A DNA stretch of 64,000 bases from Isoetes taiwanensis (taxonomy: Eukaryota > Streptophyta > Lycopodiopsida > Isoetales > Isoetaceae), in the NCBI GenBank assembly GCA_021234155.1, contig JAJEKV010000525.1:94940-158939 (forward strand), read 5' to 3'. Under the pieces are notes generated by a model. It had not been told where the DNA came from, did no database searches, and saw only the letters and a list, made by a program, of their open reading frames with translations. This document shows positions 1 through 12,117 of the stretch, piece by piece (position 1 is the first letter of the stretch; every line of letters starts with the position of its first letter). Made by a program: the position numbers and the translations under genes.

Positions 1-1018
1 GAGGCAAGTATGAATTTAGAATCTCATCTTGAGGATCACTCATGAAAGTAGGCACCATGATGGAGGTAAATGGTGGGGACATAAAAGTCTTGTACACTTC
101 ATCATCTGCAAGAATTACATTATTTCCATACTGTGGAAAGCTTCATACACTTTATGGAGTGGCTTCCTGAAAACAGGGTTTGCAAATTCTAGAGGCCATT
201 TGAAAGGCATCTCATCACAATATTTTTGGTCCCAAACAAATACAAAATCTTTTTTGTTCATGGGACATAGAATATCAATAACTTCATGAACATTGAAGTT
301 GTTCATGGAGGACCAAACTGCTAGGTCAAACAACATGGAAGCTTCTTGCAAGAACCTATGCACACCTGGCCTCAACACAACCATTTTGTTAGTTGTAGAT
401 GATCTCAATAACTGAGAGCTCAGCCTTCTTAGGTCTTCTCTTAATTGATTGGTTCTTCTATAAGTCTTTACGAGCACGCCATTCAGATCTAGTATTAATA
501 GTTTCTTTTTCATAGGTACAGCTTGCAATTCAGTACACCTATTAAGTAAAAGAACATTCAATTCAATCAATGAATCAAAAGAAGATTACAAGTGAAATGT
601 AGAATTATTAACCTCGAAGTTACATACTTTGCAACTCGATAGACCTAACAGTCATAAAATTAATTAAGTGAATACAGCTTCAATGGTTCCACAAATATTG
701 AATTCAAATTAAAAAGTCATAAACCTGTAAGTTAAATTGGAAACATCTAAGTCCTCATCACTTGGGACTACTTTCTTAAACCCTGAACATTAACATCATT
801 TATGAATTAGTGCTCTCAAAGAGATGTTTGAATTTCCTCTAAGAGCATTCATAATTGCTGCAAAATCAGTATTTATACCTTCATTGTGTACAGATTGTGC
901 TGCAGTATTAGGCTCCTGTACTTCACCTGTTTCTACTCCAGTCAATATTAGCAAGGGTTGACATTATATTTTCCATAATGTCCTTTTCAACATCCTTTTT
1001 ATTCACCTGCAAGTTTTC
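1..1018 (-). pseudogene. 3' part of interrupted RING/NIF-phosphatase gene: FCP1/NIF-like phosphatase domain
   Basis: Minus-strand continuation of the gene whose upstream parts lie at 19432-20814 and 26130-26338. From 1014 down, an open frame starts NLQVNKKDVEKDIMENIM, followed after an apparent one-base slip near 930 by TGVETGEVQEPNTAAQ. A good 3' splice site (ACTTAATAG) precedes an exon at about 545, which holds the start of an FCP1/NIF (SCP-like, HAD superfamily) domain: KKLLILDLNGVLVKT, then VVLRPGVHRFLQEA, then LAVWSSM. A one-base slip near 158 moves the frame; the domain then continues NNVILADDEVYKTFMSPPF, the late conserved block of the family. The gene runs off the left edge. The nucleophile block is DLNG rather than the DxDxT of FCP1; plant relatives with DLNG exist, so catalysis is uncertain. 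Read as a pseudogene because it is severed from its 5' half. Confidence 0.75.
1015..1018. repeat. Left target-site duplication (TTTC) of the 18.4-kb element
   Basis: TTTC lies directly before the left terminal inverted repeat and again directly after the right one (19432-19435). Four bases could match by chance, but joining the flanks with a single TTTC restores an open frame between the two halves of the interrupted gene. Confidence 0.65.
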
Positions 1019-1042
1019 GGGTAAAAGAAAGCTAGGGTGTCT
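1019..1042 (+). repeat. Left terminal inverted repeat of the 18.4-kb element
   Basis: 24 bp, GGGTAAAAG...GGTGTCT, an exact reverse complement of 19408-19431. The flanking bases outside the two copies differ apart from the TTTC duplication, as expected for element ends. Confidence 0.8.
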
Positions 1043-1060
1043 TACATTTGGCCAAATGTA
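1043..1060. repeat. 18-bp perfect palindrome just inside the left TIR
   Basis: TACATTTGG followed at once by CCAAATGTA. The right end has a counterpart in the same position relative to the TIR (19371-19399), so the palindrome probably belongs to the terminal structure. Confidence 0.75.
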
Positions 1061-1414
1061 GAGTAAGAGATGTATCACATTTCAAATACATAACCGTTTT
1101 TTCAGTATGTATATAATAGCTATATTATGGAATCTTTTTTTTCGGAACTACTTGCCACGTCAATTAAAACGCAATCATGAAGCGATTTCAATTCCGCACG
1201 CTCTAACCACTCCAAGAAGCTTTGAGCGTTAGGAGAATTTCCCACTTTACGGCTAAAACTTCGCCAAACTCGGGATTTCCCTCCTTCTTGCGGGAATTCC
1301 TCCGGCTAACCCTAAACCACGCAAGAACCATGATGAACAATGAAGGAAGCGAAATGGTGCAAGAAGATTGCAATATCGTAAAGGACAAATTTATATATGA
1401 ATGCGGGTCCAAAT
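1061..1414. other. Subterminal segment; possible first exon of the transposase gene
   Basis: No clear gene. A short plus-strand frame from about 1330 (MMNNEGSEMVQEDC...) precedes the T/G-rich array and could be a 5' exon of the gene continuing at 12118, but no splice junction can be shown. GCCACGTCA at about 1153 is echoed on the opposite strand near the right end (about 19298). Confidence 0.3.
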
Positions 1415-2210
1415 GTTGTTTTTTTATACATGTAGTTGTTTTTTGTTAAAAGTCTACATGTAGTTTTTTGTTAACGTAGAGTTTTGTCAAAATTATCTAC
1501 ATCGTAGGAATTACACGATGTCTACATGTTGTTTTTTAGAAGTAGATGTGGTTTTCGAGTGTTGCTTTTTCTAAAATAGACATGTGGTTTTTAATAAAAC
1601 CTAAAAGGTCCACATGTAGTTTTTAACTATTGTTTTGTATGAAAAAAAACACTAAAAAACTACGTATAGAATTTTGTCCGATTTTGCTAGAAACTACACG
1701 TAGTTTCTTTGTTTTTTCTTTTAACTATGTTGTTTCTAAATGTTGTTTTCTTAAAAAGGTGATATGTGTTTTTTAGGAAGAATGTGGTTTTTGTAAACTC
1801 GTTGTTTCTAATTGTTGTTTTCTTAATAAAATTATATGTGTTTTTTAAGAAGAATGTGGTTTTTTTTAACTCTGTTGTTTCTAAGTGTTGTTTTCTTAAC
1901 AAAATGACGGGTGCTTTTTAAAAAAAAATGTGGTTTTTTTTTTTAACTATGTTGTTTCTAAGTGTTGTTTTCTTAGGAAAATGATATGTGATTTTTAAAA
2001 AATAACTGTTGTTTTCAAGTATTCTTTTTCTCGTAAAGAAGAATTTTGATATATAGGTTTATATAAAATCAACATGTGGTTGTATAAAATAAGCAAGTGT
2101 GGTTTGAATTGAAAAATATGCAAAGTGTTATTTTTGTTTGTTTTTCTAAAACAAAGACGTGGTTTTGAATTGAAGATCTAGAAACCATTGGAAAATATAT
2201 ACCTTTATTT
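1415..2210 (+). repeat. T/G-rich degenerate tandem array
   Basis: About 800 bp of diverged units built on TGTTGTTTCTAAGTGTTGTT, ATGTGGTTTTT and CTACATGTAGTTTTT. Its complement-like counterpart is the A/C-rich array at 9820-11110. Short frames here are by-products of the repeat. Confidence 0.8.
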
Positions 2211-4335
2211 TTCAAGATTGCAGTTACAATTCACAATCAGAACAAAGATATTTTCAAAGAAAACTTGCTTGTCGCCATTAACTGCGGAAACAAATTTAGA
2301 AATACAATCATTCTAAAACAAGATTTAAACATCTTCATGCATAGAGCCATAGGTAGAGCCACCATAGGTGTTTTGCGGCGTGCCAGAGTACAAGATTTGG
2401 CAAAGCAAAACTTGCCCACATATCACCATAACCCTCTCAAGGCGCTTCTCGCCTTGTAAGGCAAAAAATTGCCATATTCTTGAAGAAGGCAAGCAAAGAA
2501 AACGTTGAACGTAAAATGCCTGCTATATCAAGATGGGGAATAACATCAAGCCCCCGCTTAATCAACAAATCTATTGTCCGGCTGCTTTTGTCACTGTGAA
2601 GACATGATTTCATTCCTATTGTAGAGTTGAAAAATAATCGAGATGGCTCGTGGAAAGCCGAAAGCAGACAACATACAAGTTAATAGAAGCTTTGCGTAAA
2701 CCCTTAAATCTCCTCTTCTCAAGATAAGAAAGATCGGGACCTATCTTAGAAAGAAAAAAATAGGTAGAACATAATTAGTAATCGCTATCCATGCCCACGA
2801 TTGAAGAAAGGGCGTGAGCTCTGACTTGAAGTGGTAAAGCCTATATTTCGAGGTCGATGCCTCTCGTGGCCTCCTAAGTGATCACAACCCCGCAAATCAC
2901 CCACCACTTAATTCGCTTTGAAACAGCCTTTTAAGAAAAAAAAAGGGTTTGGAAGATGACCTCCTACCTTCATACATGTCGATTGGTAGCCATTTTTCCC
3001 GAGAACGAAACCTTCTTCCCCTGTTTTAAAATAGATTCTGAAGACAGGTTCCTAAGACGTAAACCTTCTTCCTGTTCCTAAGCCAAATTTAAAAAGCTTC
3101 TAGTGGGGTAGAAACAATAGCCGCAGAGATGGTTAACTAGAGGCAAAAGAAAATTCCCACAACCGTGATGAATTGTTACCGTAATCCTTTGTAGGTCGTG
3201 GGTCCTTAGAATTCGCTGCCATGGGCGGAATGAAGTCGTATGAGTGTTGCAAATGTAAGCTAGAAGCCGGAACAGCTTCGACATTTTTCAAGGCCATGCA
3301 TCAGGCCGCTTAAGAGATCACGCCCTGGCTAAGGAGGGCGCAGTTTATTGCCACCGAAAACTCGTTAATGTATTGTGCCATCGCTGGCCGGGCCGATGCC
3401 GCCATGAAGATAGATCGTAACCAATGGTCGCATAGATGGCGCACAGAGATGGAGTGGAGCAACAGAGAAGGAGGCGAAGAAAGATGGAGGCCACAGAGAT
3501 GGCTTGAATTTTGGCGGCAAGCCGAAGGCAACAAAAGAAGAAAAGGGATGCACGAATTAGGGTTAAAAACGAGATTTGCAAGCGGTGGATAAACGGCCAA
3601 TCAAATTTCTCTTCTTGGATCGATGACCTGGATTATGTGTGAACCGTCCATACTTTGAAAAGTTTCCCGCCATTGATTGTTCCTTTTCATCGCTGGCATA
3701 TTTAATCTGGTGTTACCTATGGAAGCCCCGCAGGCATATCTAATCTGGACATAGATAGGCCCTTGCTTTGCAAATATTCAGTTTGGATGGGTGTTGTGTT
3801 TTTATACTTTCAGGATTTTCTATTCGATAGGGTTGTATTATTAAGTTCCTCACTCATTAGATCATTGGTCTACTCAAGATCATTATCGCCCAAGAAATTG
3901 ATTGTGGTCGCACATTTTTTTCGACCGACTCCCTTATTGGTTTGCATTGTGACCATCAGGAAGGACATCGGGTATGAAACATACTGGATTCTAGAGAGGC
4001 TCTAAAGAGAACGTTGTGAGGGACACTTGGTTGGTATCGAACATACCCTCCAAAAGAGTACCATGTGCTCTACAATATAATAACATCTAGTGAGAAATAT
4101 ACCCAGTTCTAGAGAGGAGGACCAATGTTTGAATCTAGACTTCGGGAACGACCTCAAGCAACTGTTTCAATATTGTACATTTCATAAGCATTAGAATCTG
4201 ATGGCTATGAACATTCCAACTCAATAATCCAACATATGAAAAATCTGATGGAGCACTCACGATAAATGCATGGATTAACCGCCAGGCAACAAACAATTTC
4301 ACTACATTATTCCTTGCCCCATGCATTGTTAATGT
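2211..4335. other. No recognisable gene
   Basis: Non-repetitive AT-rich DNA with somewhat higher GC around 3300-3600. Short open frames occur on both strands at 3310-3600 but overlap one another and resemble nothing I know. Probably old element sequence. Confidence 0.5.
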
Positions 4336-4780
4336 ACTTTATTTTCCCTCTTGTTTCTTGAGAAGCATCGAAGTTCTACCCATAACATAGTTACAATTTA
4401 AAAAAATGGAATGGTCCAGACTAAGTGGCATGTTTAAGCCTATGTGGCATGTCTGAACCATGTGTTTCAGCCTATGTGGCATGTTACAACCTATATCGCT
4501 AGGAAACATATTGTTAAGAAACATGTTGTAGAAATAGTTGTGACGTAATAGTTTCACGCTAATGTGTAAGATAGGGATGGAGGTCTAAAATCATTTGCTA
4601 CATAGAGCAATTTGGCAATCGATAGCTCACCACCGAGGTTCATCTCGCACGGATCGGGCATGTATCCACCCATCAATTCAAACCTACAAATCTTGGCAGA
4701 TTAACAAATACCATACCCAATTCCGAATCTCTCTACAATGCGATCGTTGCAAGAATGGGAGGCGCTTGCGAATGCGTTAG
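4336..4780. repeat. Decayed patch of the GGCATGTT minisatellite, then unassigned DNA
   Basis: Between about 4420 and 4500, TGGCATGTTTAAGCCTATG, GTGGCATGTCTGAACC and GTGGCATGTTACAACC are diverged monomers of the array at 9005-9735. The remainder holds nothing I recognise. Confidence 0.6.
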
Positions 4781-4789
4781 TCATATAAT

Positions 4790-5330
4790 GTGGTGTGCCA
4801 CATCTTTCAAAGAAATGCCATGTCATTATAGTGAATATGCTTCTTCTAAGAAGTTGCACTAGGCAAATTCTTCATTTTTCTATCCCTTCATCTTTTGCCA
4901 TGTCATCACTCATATGCTCATGCCATGTCATCACCCATATTTGCTGTAAAAGTCACATGTTCAAAAGAAAGGAAGTTTGGTTTCTCTTTATTATAACACC
5001 TCATCATTTCAATCACCTTGTTTGCCACTATAACCTACTTATCTTTTAATCCCCTTTTTTTTTAATTGGCCTAGTCATTTCCTATTTAAAATGCATTGTC
5101 TAAGCAAATTTTGCATTTTTCCACCACTCTCATCTTTGACAAATTTCACCATAGTTGTCATATACTCATGCCATGTCATCTCCCATAGTTTTGGCAAATA
5201 AAGAAGTTTTCTTGCTCTTTTGATGCCACCTCATTATTTCTAGGGCCATATCATTGCCATATTACCTTATGCGCCACTATCCTACTCATGCATTGCCACT
5301 CGCCTAATAAAGCGTGATTTCAACCACAAC
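4790..5330 (+). repeat. CATGCCATGTCATC repeat family, copy 1
   Basis: Contains ATGCTTCTTCTAAGAAGTTGCA, GGCAAATTCTTCATTTTTC and several CTCATGCCATGTCATCACCC motifs. The same order recurs inverted at 5820-6110 and directly at 8040-8460, so this is a dispersed repeat, possibly arms of a foldback-like element of about 1.3 kb (4790-6110). Confidence 0.65.
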
Positions 5331-5819
5331 CCAGAAACTTAAGGCAAACTTGAAACTATGCTCAAGTTGGAGTTAGAGCCTTCAGATCACTTTTGTCGAT
5401 CAACTGCAGACGAGAAAAGATTGATAGAATAACTCAAAAAGCTCAAAAGTTCATGTGTTCATACCTTTCCCATTTCCATAAAATGGTACCAGTACTCAAA
5501 TCGAGATGGCAGAGTGGTGCCTAAGCCAACCTATACTAGATAAAGACGAGTGGCAAACATGCCTTATACTAGACAAAGGCGCATGCATGAAAATCAAGCA
5601 TGGTAAACGTAAATATGGAAAAAAAAAAACCCCTTTTCTTTAAGTAAGAGGAAGTAGGAACCAAATTGCATACCTTATATTTAGTCAAACGCCTTGTAAC
5701 TTCTCATGTTTCTAAATATTGCACCGATTTGTTATGCCATGTACCTGTGGTGCTCCATATTCTAGATTGCCCGTGAGGGGGGTATTTGGCAAAATTGAGG
5801 TGCACTATTTCACTTATAC
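5331..5819. other. No recognisable gene
   Basis: Interior between the two inverted CATGCCATGTCATC-type arms. Contains an A-tract near 5620. No coding frame of note. Confidence 0.5.
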
Positions 5820-6110
5820 AATCGTGGCTTCAACATGATTCAATGCGTGTGACATGTGTGCAAAGTGGGGGTCATCCATTGCAAGGTGGAAAAAAATGGT
5901 GAGGTGGCCAAGATGAGCAATGAGGTGGAAAAAATGAGTTATGATGTGGCAAAATATGGATGGATGGAAGAATGAAGAATTTGCCTAGCCTATTTTGCAA
6001 TTTTTTAGAAGAAGCATATTTTACCATGATGACATGGTATTTTTTAGATGATGTGCCATTTCACGTGATGATTAAGCATTTTAGGCACTTTTGGTAGAAA
6101 ATGACTAGAC
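5820..6110 (-). repeat. CATGCCATGTCATC repeat family, inverted copy 2
   Basis: Read on the minus strand it gives ATGCTTCTTCTAAAAAATTG, GGCAAATTCTTCATTCTTCC and GCCACATCATAACTC in the order seen at 4790-5330. The two form imperfect inverted arms. Confidence 0.65.
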
Positions 6111-8035
6111 CATTCTAGACCAGGAGGTGCTTAAAGTAGAGATGCCAATGAATCAGATTGTCGTGAAACTTGGTCCCATATGGGGTAATATCAATACTCA
6201 ATATTGTGGAACATTCAATTTGTCGCTCCGAGTATTCAAGTGTGATTTTTTTTTTTTTTTTTTTTTTTTTGAAGATAAAGAGGTGCCATTTTTATTTTTG
6301 AAAATAAAAAGGATATACATTAGTTCTGGATGAGGGACTACTACTGTGTTCACACCTTCTTCGCCTCCCAACGCATAATGCTTATTCAGATTCCTAAGAG
6401 TCATATAGAAAGAAGTAGTACAAAGAAAGCTAGGACAAGGAGTGGTAAAAGATAAACAACGATTTTGGCTGAGGAATTGTGTTTGTGCAGTAGCGGTGCT
6501 CGAGAAAGGACAGCTTCTCTCCTACCATAGCAGCCCTAACCCTAACCACGCTTCCCAAGAAGCAAAGATCTAGGAGGTCGCCTTTGTGACAGCAAGAATT
6601 TATCAATCTAAGAAAAGTTTAATATCTAGTCAAGGTCCCAAGTGCAAAGGACCTAAACTCGACCTCCAAAACATAAACCCTTCAATAACCTACCAAAGAT
6701 ACATGGTTTATGTTGATTGTTTTTGCAAATCAAGGCAATCTAAAAAATACTTCTTGTAATCCAAATTCCGCTTTGACCAGCTTTTCCCATATCACAACTC
6801 CTTTTGGCACACCTCGTTTTGGAATTTCTCAAAACTTCATTGGCAACTCAAAATCCTCATTTCTGATCACGCTTGCGCTTGACTTTCATTGACCTTTTGA
6901 CCCGACTTTGAACTCGAATATCCCATGATCCGAGATCCAAGTCAATAATTCCAACTCACAAACGTAATGTGGACAAATTCATACATTTGCCCTCTACAAT
7001 TCACGCTTACCCTCTATTCGTTGTCGAATGCATTTTGTTTTCATTCTTTCACGTGCTTGGGAGCGGCCGGAAGTCCGCATTTGCCATTAACATGGTTAAG
7101 TGATTGATGAGTATTTAATGTACATGTTATTTAAGATTATTTGTTACCTGTGATAAAACCGTTTGTGCACCTTCTAGGGTATACATGATTTGCTATTGTT
7201 GCAGATTCTATTCGAATGATCATCGAATGATGATCATTGATATAATTTTAAGAGGTCTTTTTTAGAATTATATTCAGAGTTTAACTAGATAGAAACCCAA
7301 GAACTGGCAAACAGCCTAAACTCCAAAGAAATACACACGCCGCTACAATTAGTGTAATGACATCCCCAAATCAAAAACACAACAAAAAAACTTCTCATGT
7401 ACAACATAAAAGATAACTTCTACCATTAACTAGAAGACAAAAAAAGCAACGGACGCAATGTGAAACACAAACTAAAGCTCGATGCCTTATGATGTCTATT
7501 TAAAAGAACATTGTCCACATTTGACCATAGCTCCCTCCCTCCCTCCCTCCCTCCCTCCCATCCCATCGCTCCCTCCCTCTCAAATGGCAAATTATTAGAT
7601 TGCATTGGTTTAATGTTTAAGGTTGATTACCCTAGATTCCATGTAGTCTATTATATCTACCCATTCTATCCAACACTATGTTACTACCCATTCCATGTGC
7701 ATATGGCTAATGCAATGCATCCGGGCAATACCTACGTAACATCTACAAATACATCTACATTTATAGCTTATTATTCTGTCTACAAAATCCATCACTTCTA
7801 CTCATTCTAAACGCCCACAGCCTAATGCCCCAAGATCGTCGGGCACACATTTCTAGTTCTTCTATAAATCATTTGGCGATCATAAGCTACTTATAGGATT
7901 AGCATGTTTTTAGAAGCTCAAAGGGCAAAAGATGATTATCTTACCTCAATGAGTATCAATATCAATATTGTTATAGTATTTGGCACATCACATATTGACA
8001 CCTCAATTTGGCCTATTCAGTCTGCCATACCAAAT
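6111..8035. other. No recognisable gene; poly-T tract and CCCT microsatellite
   Basis: A run of about 25 T lies at 6246-6270 and a short CCCTAACCCTAACC motif near 6535, too short to be telomeric. A CCCT microsatellite lies at about 7532-7577. No convincing coding frame. Confidence 0.6.
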
Positions 8036-8460
8036 GTGTTAGTCATAATGCGACTTATGGAAATATGCTTCCAAAAGTTGCAAATTGGCTAGACAAAGTT
8101 TGAATTTTTCTATTCCTTCATGTTTTGCCACGCCATCATTATATTTGCCACCTCACATGCTCATGCCATGTCATCACCAATATTTTTTGCAAATAGTCAC
8201 CTTTTCATAAAGGAACTTTTTATAAAGGAAGAAGTTTGGTTTCTTTTTCTTATGATACCTCATCATTTTCCAGGCCACGCCACCTTGCTTGCACCGATTT
8301 GCCACACCATCAAAGAAATGGGCCATGTCACCATGGAGAAATATGCTTTTATAAAAGGTTGCAAAATTGTTCACTTAAATTCTCCACTTTTCCAACCCCT
8401 CATGTTTTTCCACCTCACCACTCATGCCATGTCATCTCCCATATTTTTGCAAATTGAGTT
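8036..8460 (+). repeat. CATGCCATGTCATC repeat family, copies 3 and 4 in tandem
   Basis: Two successive degenerate copies, beginning near 8040 (ATATGCTTCCAAAAGTTGC) and near 8290 (AAGAAATGGGCCATGTCACC). Both share with 4790-5330 the order ATGCTT..., TTTTTC..., CTCATGCCATGTCATC. Confidence 0.65.
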
Positions 8461-9004
8461 TGGATCTATCCTCCTCCCGATGTGGCAATTAGAGGCGCAG
8501 AGCCGCTTTTGCAAGAGAGCAAGATATTATTTTTGATCATTCTCGTTGTTATGACTCGATGATATTAGTTTAGAGACGGCACTGTTAACCATAAAACGAA
8601 TGATGGTATCAACCTTCCAAAGCAAAACCCTACAAGAACCTAGTAACTCATAGGGTTTACATTTCTGAGGTTGAGACGGGTCGCTTGCATGGATAACTTG
8701 ATGCACCATCTCTAGACATGCATGTAGAGACATGACCACCTAAAAATGGAGTTTCACCACCGCCATCCCTAATTGTCCCAAACATGATTGCTACCGCAAA
8801 AACCGCTATTGAATTCTAAATCACGATCGGGAAGAGAATAAATCCAAAATCAATTTTGTTAGTTGCCCCTCTTTGCTCCACATTACCAATTGCAACTCCC
8901 CGCCCAAATCCCTGGCTCAAGTGATGAAAACTCAAGTTTCAAAACGTAAAACCCCTTCAAGAACCTAGTAACTCACTGTGGTTTACATTTCGTGAGTCTA
9001 TATC
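8455..9004. repeat. Satellite-related fragment and a short direct duplication
   Basis: 8455-8530 (GAGTTTGGATC... TTTTGCAAGAGAGCAAGA) matches the end of the 1.11-kb tandem unit at 51681-54897. AAGAACCTAGTAACTCA is followed by GGTTTACATTT at about 8635 and again at about 8963, a local direct duplication. No gene. Confidence 0.6.
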
Positions 9005-9735
9005 CTAGCTCAAGGTGGCATGTTTGAGCCACCTTGGCATGTTGGAGCCCACGTCAAGATGTATGAGCCACCTTGGCATGTTGGAGCCTATGTGGCATGT
9101 TGAGCTCATGCTGCCTAGGCGGCATGCTTTGAGCCACCTTGGCGTGTTGGAGCCCAGGTGGCACGCTGGAGCCCACATGGCATGTTTGAGCCACCTTGGC
9201 ATGTTGGAGCCTAGATGGCATGTTTGAGGCATGTTGGCATGTTGGAGCCCACGGGCATGTTTGAGCCACCTTGGCATGTTTGAGCCTAGGTGTTATGTTG
9301 GAGCCCACGACATATTTGAGCCACCTTGGCATGTTGGAGCCTAGGTGGCATGTTGGAGCTGTGGAATTTTCGAGCCACCTTGGCATGTTTGAGTCTAGGT
9401 GACATGTTGGAGCCTAGGTGGCATGTTTGAGCCACCTTGGCATGTTCTAGCCTAGGTGGCATGTTGGAGCCCATATGGCATGTTTGAGCCACCTTGGCAT
9501 GTTGGATCCTAGGTGGCATGTTGGAGCCTAGATGGCATGTTTGTGGCACGCTGGCATGTTGGAGCCTAGGTGGCATGTTGGAGCCCATAGGTGGCATGTA
9601 GGAGCCTCGCGTGGCATGTTTGGGCCATCTTGGTATGTTTGACCCTGTGTGGCATGCTTGAGCCACCTTGGCATGTTGGAGGCCATGTGGCATGTTGGAG
9701 CCCGCTGTGGCATGCTTGAGCCACCTTTGATCTAA
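9005..9735 (+). repeat. 19-bp minisatellite, about 37 monomers
   Basis: Monomers of the form GGCATGTTGGAGCCTAGGT and GGCATGTTTGAGCCACCTT alternate, giving a higher-order period near 38 bp. Long frames that read MPRWLKHA or GSNMPRWLKHA are translations of the repeat. Confidence 0.9.
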
Positions 9736-9819
9736 CCGCTGAAGGTATTTTTCACTTAATGTAAAACAATACGATACATTTCCAAATTTGAGCACACAAA
9801 CAATATTCCGTGGTGGTGG

Positions 9820-11110
9820 TTTTGCTTAAGAAATAGCCTCAAAAACACCTCAAAAAAACTATACTTCCTTAAGAAATAGCTATGTAAAAACTACACCTTG
9901 TTATAAACCACACCACTTCGTAAAACCACACTTTTTAGAAAAAAAAGCCACTTAAAAAACTACACCTACTTAAAAACCACACCTAAAAAAACCATACTTA
10001 CTTTAAAAAAAAGCTACTTAAAAACTACACCTAGTTATATAAACCACACCTAAAAAAATCATACTTCCTTAAAAATAGCTTCTTAAAAACTACACCACTT
10101 CAGAAAATCGGCCACTTAAAAACTACACCCGCTTTTATAAACCACACTTCAAAAAACCATACTTATTTAAAAAACAGCCATTTAAAAACTACACCCACTT
10201 ATAAACCACACCTCAAAAAACAACATCTCAATTAAAAAATCACACACCTTCGTAAAACCATACTTCCTTAAAAAACAACCACTTAAAAACTACACGCCAC
10301 TATAAACCACACTTCTAAAAAATTATACTTCCATATAAAACAACTACTTAAAACTACACCTAGTTATATAAACAAATTATTTGAGCTACTTTGGCATGGT
10401 CAAGCCTCAAAACCATACTTCCTTTAAAAAAAAAAGCTACTTAGAAACTACCCCTAGTTATAAATCACACCTCAAAAACCAAACTTCCTTAATAAATAGC
10501 TACTTAAAAACTACACCTAGTTATAAACCACACCACTTCAGAAAACCACACTTCTTAAAAAAACAACCACTTAAAAACTACATCTAAACTTCAGAAAACC
10601 ATACTTCATTAAAAAAAAAAACCCACTTAAAAAACTACACCCACTTATAAACCACACTTTTAAAACCATACTTTTTAAAAAAAACAGCTATTTAAAAACT
10701 ACACTTGCTTATAAACCACACCTCAAAAACAACACCTCGATTAAAAAAAAATCACACCACTCGTAAAACTATACTTCCTTAAAAAATAACAACTTTAAAA
10801 CTACACCTCCTTATAAACCACACCTCAAGAAACTACACTTCCATAAAAAACAACTACTTAAAAACTACACCTAGTTATAAACAACACCTCAAAAAACAAC
10901 GCCTTCTTAAAAACAACACCCTTTAAAAAAAAAACAACACTTCCTTTAAAAAACCACACCTTAAAAAAAGACCACATCTTCAAAAAAAAAAAAAAACTAT
11001 AGCTCCTTAAAAAACTACACCGCTTCTTAATAAACCACACCTCCACATAACCACATGTAGATTTTTTGAACAACGACATGTGGTCTTTTTTAACCGTTGT
11101 TTTAAGTGTG
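9820..11110 (+). repeat. A/C-rich degenerate tandem array
   Basis: About 1.3 kb of units such as ACTTAAAAACTACACC, TAGTTATAAACCACACC and AAACCATACTTCCTTAAA. It reads as the complementary strand of the T/G-rich array at 1415-2210, and near 11050 it shares the ACATGTAG/CATGTGGT words with it. Confidence 0.85.
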
Positions 11111-12117
11111 GTCCTGCACTGGGGTGGTTGTGATAGCAATGATAAATTAGCGCCTAAGCATTCCTTTATCAATGATTGTTGGTGAGAATGGAAAACTCAG
11201 CAAAAAGGAGTAGCCTCCGCATTCTTCAAGTGCAAGCAAGAAACCTCACAAAAGCCGCAATTAGAAGAAAGCGGATGTCATTATCGTGCTAATATGTGGG
11301 CAATCGGCAGAAGGCAACCTGTGGCGCAGACATGCTTCCGGAATCAACCAAACAGCTTGGTAAATGAGTTTTGTTAACCCACACAAAACTTCTCCAAAGT
11401 ACGTGGATGTCAGAAGAAAAGGACACTTCCAATCCAGCTTTTGGACATGCCCTGTGTCAGTTTTAAGTCTTTTAATCCTCTTTTTGCAAGCTTGATAGAA
11501 GCTAGCTTCAGGCATCCCCGATAAGTTTAGTAATCCTATTTGCATTCCATGCAAGGGACGATATGATATACATTGAAGTACATCCAACTACAAAGAATTT
11601 ATTTTTACACTTGAGGTACCGAATGAGCTATGTTTAACAAAGAAAAGTACTTGGATGTACTTCCACTTACATCCAATGTGGCATAAGGCGTAAAATGTGT
11701 TGAAAGTCGCCGCGGTGATTATAGTCTTGATTTTTGTAGTTCCCAAGTACATTATAGTACATTTTAAGCTTTCCGATCTCAAGATAGTTTTGAAAGATAG
11801 GGTGATATATAAAAGTATTTAAATGTACTTCCTTCCATAAGAAAAGTATGAAATACATACATCCAGAATACAGATGACACTGTCTGCGGACGGGGTTACA
11901 TATTGAGTTTTTATGTACATCCGAACTCTTTGAGTACATTATTTATACATTTATACATATCATTTACATGGTATGTACTATGTTGTGGTATAGTAGTTGA
12001 ATGTATATCAAATCATGATTCAAGTGCCATAGAACTAATGCAATGTCCGCAACATCTTTGAATTCGTAAGTAGTTCTAATTTATATCTTACTTATACATG
12101 CCGCTTTTTTCTTTTGC
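11111..12117. other. No recognisable gene; cluster of ATGTACAT motifs
   Basis: A 108-codon minus-strand frame at 11261-11587 has no recognisable domain. From about 11580 to 12010 the DNA is rich in GTACAT, ATGTACTT and TGTACATC words. A similar cluster lies at 17440-17720, near the accessory gene of the same element. Confidence 0.5.

Noticed and set aside
3310-3600. Overlapping frames of 62-96 codons on both strands in a higher-GC patch
   Set aside because: Frames overlap on both strands, lack any known motif, and look like a GC effect.
6533-6550. CCCTAACCCTAACC, telomere-like
   Set aside because: Only two units, and plant telomeres normally have the CCCTAAA unit; no array.
9005-9795. Overlapping open frames of 60-169 codons on both strands reading MPRWLKHA/GSNMP repeats
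   Set aside because: They are translations of the 19-bp minisatellite, present in several frames at once with no independent coding signal.
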